The notes under the pieces were generated by a model. The model saw only the letters and a program-made list of their open reading frames with translations, was not told where the DNA came from and ran no database searches. The translations under genes were made by a program, and so were the position numbers. From Baffinella frigidus (taxonomy: Eukaryota > Cryptophyceae > Cryptomonadales > Baffinellaceae), in assembly GCA_026770585.1 (NCBI GenBank), contig MU646367.1, positions 178,611 through 228,114 of the forward strand: a DNA stretch of 49,504 nt, written 5' to 3'. This document shows, in pieces, positions 44,501 through 49,504 of this stretch. The number at the start of each line of letters is the position of its first letter. The first letter of the stretch is position 1.

Positions 44501-44639
44501 GGCCTGACGCACACCTCCTTCGCGCAGCTCAAGCTCTTCGTCCGACTCGGACTCATCATCTTCCTCTTCCTCCTCCTCCTCCTCCGGCAGCTCTTCGGGC
44601 AAGAGAAAGCCGCCGCCAAAGAAGCAGCGCCGCGACTGA
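41456..44639 (+). CDS. CWC22: CWC22 spliceosome-associated factor
   Basis: Six exons in phase: 41456-42160, 42376-42477, 42614-43179, 43388-43478, 43806-44230 and 44528-44639, giving 666 residues. The N-terminus is a poly-Ser/Arg linker. The MIF4G domain begins near residue 100 ([60 protein letters not shown]). The MA3 domain follows residue 380 ([74 protein letters not shown]). The end is an Ser-rich tail closing [15 protein letters not shown]22 binds eIF4A3 and is needed for pre-mRNA splicing and exon-junction-complex loading in the nucleus. The start is the ATG at 41456 ([11 protein letters not shown]). Intron 43180-43387 ends in a CCCCAAACCAG array that supplies its acceptor. Without removing that intron the frame stops at 43181, cutting off MA3. 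Confidence 0.93.
41486..41517 (+). repeat. AGC trinucleotide run coding for poly-Ser in CWC22
   Basis: About ten uninterrupted AGC codons encode serine near the CWC22 N-terminus. Such pure runs are unstable in length and may be polymorphic. Confidence 0.95.
43195..43386 (+). repeat. CCCTAAA to CCCCAAA array in a CWC22 intron
   Basis: ACTCAAACC/CCCTAAACC units change into about ten near-perfect CCCCAAA units that run into the acceptor AG at 43386-43387. The sense strand carries the C-rich strand. Confidence 0.95.
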
Positions 44640-44810
44640 CGGCTGCCCAGGAAGAGGGGTGCGCTGTGGGGAACAGAGTGGCGGGGGGGTGGCGCTGTAG
44701 CTAGCGAATGCACGGTGTTCACTACGAATGCACGTTGTTCACTGTGTGCCTGTGCGGATATGCATCGCGTCTGCCACCTCGTTATTCCTGCTCGCGTCTG
44801 GAGCCACACC

Positions 44811-44920
44811 GGTTACTCGCGAATCACAACACGTACCACCCCTAGGGTGGTCCTATGCTCCCAAGGAAGAGCCCTACCGTAGGGCCCTAGGGCGTTGCGA
44901 GTTCTCGTTCGCAAGTAACC
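44811..44920. mobile_element. Hairpin MITE-like element (family H), copy 3
   Basis: GGTTACTCGCGAATCACAAC on the left pairs loosely with GTTGCGAGTTCTCGTTCGCA and AGTAACC on the right. CCCCTAGGGTGG and AGGGCCCTAGGG lie inside. It shares layout and the CCTAGGG core with copies 1 and 2 but has different end bases. Confidence 0.7.
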
Positions 44921-45203
44921 TCTGTACAGATGTACTTGTGTGTTCTGATTGTAGATGCGCCCACAAAGAAGGTAGTACCCGATTGTTGCCTCGAAATGTT
45001 CATTTGCATGCACGTCCTTGAAAAGGATTGGTCGGTCTGGCACTGTAATTAAGAATTAGCTCTGGGCGGTGCGCTCATCGCCGGTGGGAGTCGCGTTGCT
45101 CCCAACAAACGGTGTCGGCACTGCAGTGCAGGGATACCTCGCCTACATAACAACACCTTTGCTCGAGGGTCGGTCGATCGTCGTGTTCTTGAATGAGTAC
45201 CAG

Positions 45204-45330
45204 AAGGTTGACTAATGCGAGATTCAGTCAACCCTCTGGTTATAAATTAAGAAAACGCAGGAGTAGAATCCGTTCTGTGTCCTTAAGTAACGGGTTCTTG
45301 TACACGAAGTATCCCTGTAATAATCAAACA
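45204..45330. repeat. Hairpin repeat family T, copy 2
   Basis: AAGGTTGACTAATGCGAGAT and TCAGTCAACCCTCTGG, then AAATTAAGAAAACGCAGG and GGGTTCTTGTA, match 35374-35490. The flanking sequence differs, so this is a dispersed copy. Just before it, at 45128-45151, lies a half copy of family H (GCAGGGATACCTCGCC). Confidence 0.85.
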
Positions 45331-45844
45331 AAATCACTGCTCCCACCGAACGTCTTGATGAGGCTTTTGCGGACGGTGGGAATCTATTGGAGAGACGGCC
45401 GTGCTGCGCTGCTGTTGTCGTGTCTTCGCCGGGGGGGCGTGGGCGCTGGGCGGCTTACGTGGTGGCCATGTCGGTTTCGATGCGTAATACGCGCATTTTC
45501 TCTCTCTATCAAAAAGCTGGAGGTTGGTGTATTGGATATCCGCACCATTTTACGAACCATACGAGTACGCAACCAGACGGAAATGGGCAACTCCGCCTCC
45601 CCATACTTGCTACTGGTTTGAGGGGAGGCAAACCCTGTCGAATAGGTTTTTTTGGGGGGGGGGCAACACCTATCGCTTCCTGTGCTGAAGATAGTGGGGA
45701 CAGGAATGGTAAGGGCCTCTGCAATTCCGTGTGCTTGAATCATGGTTTTCTTGCCTGGGTCGGGGGAATTTCTTGCCTGGGTCGGGGGAACCAATCAGTC
45801 CACTAATCCAACTTTTTTCAAGCATCTATCTTGCAGACGTATGG
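45331..45844. other. Intergenic, no feature recognised
   Basis: About 500 bp without a supported exon. It holds a G-run at 45650-45662 and a direct 16-17-bp duplication (TTGCCTGGGTCGGGGGAA, at 45749 and 45773). Confidence 0.5.
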
Positions 45845-48540
45845 CGAACCCTGATCCCTGAACCCTAAACCCGGAACCCTGAACCCTGAAGACCATCAAC
45901 TGAACCGCAAAACCTGCCCTAGACACCCTGAACCCAAAACCCAGAACACCGTGAACCATTTAACCAAAATCATCTAAGCCAGTCACCCAAACCCGATGGA
46001 CCCTCCACCCTAAGCCCTATCCTAAAAACTGGACACTAAACCCTAAACCCTCAAACAACCTAAACCCTAAACCCTGAACTCTAAACCCTAAACCCTGAAC
46101 CCTGAACCCTGAACCCTGAACCCTGAACCCTAAACCCTACACCCTGAACCCCAAGCCCTAAATACTAAAAACTGAACACTAAACACTCAACACTCAACAC
46201 TAAAACCTAAAACTCAAACCTCAAATCTCAAACCCTAAATCCCAAACCCTAAACCCTAAACCCTAAACCCTTAACCCCAAACCCCAAACCCTAAACCCTA
46301 AAAACGGAACTCTAAACCCTAACCCTTATACTCTAATCCTTCAACTCATAACCCTAAACCCTAAACCCTAAACCTTGAACCCTTCACCCTAAACCCTAAA
46401 CCCGAAACCCTAAACCCTAAACCTGAAACCCTAAACCCGAACCTTTGAACTCTCAACCCTGAATCGTGCACTCTTAACACTAAACCCTGTACCCTAAACA
46501 ACCAAACCCTCAACCCAAAGACACCAACCCAAAATTCTCCAACCCAAAATTCTAAACACAGACCGTCAACCTTCAAAAAATCAAACCTGACCCTTACCCC
46601 TGAAACCTAAACCCTTTACCCCGAAACTGCTCCCTGAAACCTAAACACTAATATTTAAACCCTGAACACTTAACACTGAACACTAAAATCTGTTCCCTAA
46701 ACAACTAAACCCTGATCCCAGGCCTTAAACGATGAACCCAAAACCATGAACCTAAACCGTCAATCCCCCAAAACTGAAACCTGATTCGCCCCAAAAAATG
46801 AAGCTTGGTCCCTCAACCCCGAACCTGTTCCCTAAAACCCGCAACACCAATCTCAAAACCTTGAACATTAAACTCTGGACCCAAAATAATTCAACCCTGA
46901 ATCCTCAACTCAACCCCTGAACCAAAAACCCTGGACCACGAAAAATAAAACATAATTTCTGAACCCTCAACCCTAAACCTCAAACTCTAAACCCTAAGCC
47001 CGGAATCTTGCGCCCTGAACCCTGACCCCCACTCCCTAAATCCTAAACTCTTAACTCCAAACCCTGAAACCCATTTTCCTGGCCTCCAACCCTAAACCCT
47101 AAACCCTAGACCCCAAACCCCCAACCCTAAACCCTAGTCCCTCAACCTTAAACCCTAAGACCTGAACCCTAAACCCTGAACTCTGAACCCTAAACTCTGA
47201 AACCTACATCCTAAACCTTCAACCGTTCAACCGAAAATCGTAAACCCTACACTCTGAACTTGACACTTTACACCCTAAAACCTTCACCCTGAACCATAAA
47301 CCCATAACCGTAAACCCTAAACCGTAAGCCCTACACACTAAATCCTACACAATCAACCCTCAAACTAAACCATGCTCCCTCATCCCTAAACCATAAACCA
47401 TAAACCATAAACCATAGACCATAAACCATAAACCATAAACCATGAACCATGAACCATAAACCAGAAACCATAAACCATAAACCATAAACCCTAACCCCGA
47501 CACCCTAAACCCTAAACCCTCATTTCTAAACCCTCAATTCTCAACCCTCAACCCCAAACCTCAAACCCTAAAATTTTAAACCCCAAACCCTCAACCCTAA
47601 ACCCTCAACCCTCAACCCTAAACCCTAAATCCCAAACCCTCAACCCTAAACCTCAAACCCTAAATTCTCATCCCTCAACCCCAAACCTCAAACCCTCAAC
47701 CCTCAACCCTCAACCTTTTAGGTCTTTTCCTTTATGTTCTTTGAACTCCACTATAGGCGGACACTGAAACTGGTTCAAACCCTGCACACTGAACCCTAAA
47801 CCCTTAACCCTACGCACTATACCCTAACCCCTAAACCCTGAACCCTTTCCCCCCCCTTTGGGTCTTTTAGGTTTTAAATGCTCCCCACATGGCTCTTTTA
47901 TGCCCTTATGTCCGGTTTAAAATGCTTCCACCATAGCCTCTTTAGGTCCGAACACTCCTTCCACCCAGACCCTAAACCCCAAATCCGAAACACCCCACAA
48001 TGAAACCGCGTGCCGATGTGCTATGGGCCCTCAACCCTGAACCTCAAAACCTCAACACTGAACCACGAACCCTTAGCCCTAAACATTGAGCCCTAAACCC
48101 TGAATCCTACTTCCTAAACCCCGAACTCTGACCTCTGAACTGTGAAACCCACTCTCTAAACCTAAAACTCACTCCCTCAACCCTCAACCCTAAACCCTCA
48201 ACCCTGGAACCTCAAACCTCAACCCTTAACCCTCAACCCTCAACCCTCAACCCTAAATCTTCAAACCCTAGACTCTCAAACCCCAAACCCCAAACCCTAA
48301 ACCCTAAACTCTAAACCTCAAACTCTCAACCTTAAACCGAAAAACGTAAACCCTACACACTAAACTTCACACCCTAATACCTGAAACCTTGACACTGAAC
48401 CATAAAACCCTGAACCCACAACCCTGAACCCTGAACCCTAAACCCTGAACTATGAATCCTATACACTAAAGCATGAACCCCAAACCCTAAACCCATACCC
48501 TAAACCCTAAACCCTAAACCCTAAATCCCAATCCCTAAAC
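45845..48540 (+). repeat. 2.7-kb CCCTAAA/CCCTGAA array outside any recognised gene
   Basis: Degenerate CCCTAAACC, CCCTGAACC, CCCTCAACC and a CCATAAA block (47390-47480) on the plus strand. It is interrupted by R1-type fragments (47715-47785, 47860-47945). It resembles the CSA intron 1 array in size and degeneracy, so it may be a large intron of a plus-strand gene whose exons lie to the right, or an old intergenic array. The degeneracy argues against a functional telomere. Confidence 0.9.
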
Positions 48541-48542
48541 CC

Positions 48543-49504
48543 TTTAGGTACTTAAGGTCCTTCATGTTCTTTTTACTCCCAACATTTGCGTATTACTGGA
48601 ACTGGTTCAACCCCTGAACACTAAGCCCTGAAACCTAAATCCTATACCCTTTACCCTAACCCTTAAACCCCAAACCCTCTATTCCTCTATGTCTTTCAGG
48701 GTTTAAATGCCCCCAACACAGCCCAACGACACGCCTTTCCGTAAAACTGAGTTCAGGTCCTTGAGGTTCTTCGAGCTCCCAACATAGGAGGATACTCTAG
48801 AGACACCGGAACTTGCTCTGTACAAAATCCATGTTGCCCAGTCACAAAATCCATGTTGGTAACTCGGTAACTGAGTGAGGTTACCGTTACCAGTTTTCGG
48901 CCGATCCCTGGTCACCGATGGTAACCAGGTAACCGAATCAGGGGCCTCCTTGAGCCTTCAGGCCTGGGGGGGGGGACGGTAACTCGGTAACCCTTTATGT
49001 CCTTTAGGTTTTAAATGCTCCCACCATAGCCCAACGACACGCCTTTCCGTAGAAAAGATCTGCACTTGTTAGGTCCTTACTGATTACTGGATTTATTAAA
49101 GAGGTTTCGCCGTTATTGCCTTTAGGTCCTTGAGGTTTTAAATGCTTTTTAAAAATCGTACCCCCGCCCTGAACACGAAGTCCTCATTGGGCATCGCCTG
49201 CTTGTCCTACTGTCCGCTCCGAGAGGGTCTTCTTGCCGAGAGAGAATGAGCGGGAAGGTCCTTTAGGTCCTTTAGGTTTTAAATGCTCCCAACATATGCC
49301 AACGACACGCCCTTCCGTAGAAAGAACTGCAGAGAAAGCATTTTTGCTCTCGGATCGCGTTTCGCTCTCCAGTGCAGAGGCTCGTGAAGAGGGGATACAG
49401 GGCGGTTCTCTTAAGGGGATCCTTTAGGTCCTTTAGGTTTTAAATGCTCCCAACATATGCCAACGACACGCCCTTCCGTAGAAAGGACTGCAGAGAAAGC
49501 ATTT
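48543..49504 (-). repeat. Cluster of R1 dispersed repeats
   Basis: At least five R1 pieces follow one another: 48543-48615, 48690-48835, 48985-49050, 49258-49380 and 49420-49504 (cut by the window end). The 49258 and 49420 copies share TTTAGGTTTTAAATGCTCCC, AACATATGCCAACGACACGC and CCTTCCGTAGAAAG. At 48855-48990 there are alternating GGTAAC words (GGTAACTCGGTAACTGAG and similar). No gene is seen. Confidence 0.85.

Noticed and set aside
45845-48540. True chromosome end or functional telomere
   Set aside because: Units are heavily degenerate, interrupted by dispersed repeats, and followed by 1 kb of other sequence; the same kind of array lies in introns.
1-49504. tRNA, rRNA or other known RNA genes
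   Set aside because: No T-arm GTTCRANNC with a pairing acceptor stem or rRNA signature was found by eye; this is not a sensitive search.

Overview
The window is nuclear DNA of a unicellular eukaryote, most likely an alga or related protist. The genes are split by many GT-AG introns, the exons are GC-rich, and many introns consist of degenerate Arabidopsis-type telomere-like repeats (CCCTAAA/TTTAGGG). I cannot assign a phylum. Cysteine-rich GCC2/GCC3 modules joined to RCC1 repeats make a cryptophyte, haptophyte or similar alga plausible, but that is only an inference.

I assembled seven protein-coding genes by matching exon phases by hand. From left to right: (1) an ABCD-type half ABC transporter (-, 259-4370; its nucleotide-binding domain lies off the left edge). 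(2) A long coiled-coil protein of at least 17 small exons (+, 5220-12112 or 12509). (3) A WDR7/rabconnectin-3 beta homologue (-, 12502-20474), interrupted by a 120-N assembly gap at 17225-17344. (4) A membrane protein with a cytoplasmic tail, one membrane anchor, about ten GCC2/GCC3 modules and seven RCC1 half-repeat pairs (-, 26171-32882). (5) An unrecognised protein (+, 33634-34722). (6) A CSA/ERCC8 WD40 protein of transcription-coupled repair (-, 36104-40535). (7) The spliceosome factor CWC22 (+, 41456-44639), divergent from CSA. The roles are housekeeping (lipid transport, V-ATPase assembly or trafficking, DNA repair, splicing) plus one lineage-specific surface protein. They do not form a single pathway.

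The gaps hold repeats. 20.5-26.2 kb is AT-richer and packed with dispersed elements. One is a 553-bp palindromic element with a 5-bp target duplication, and a related unoccupied copy of its site lies at 33.4 kb. 24.0-24.6 kb and 45.8-48.5 kb are telomere-like arrays outside any gene I recognise. 34.7-36.1 kb and 44.6-45.8 kb carry short hairpin (MITE-like) elements.

The most unusual features are these: telomere-like introns whose strand usually follows the direction of transcription (about 14 arrays, with two clear exceptions); duplicated gene 5' ends (ABCD inverted at 6.56-7.27 kb, WDR7 at 33.16-33.29 kb); a tandem array of RCC1 exon pairs with fixed phase-0 introns; and coding use of a dispersed 9-bp-unit repeat. 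All exon borders are hand-derived without transcript evidence.
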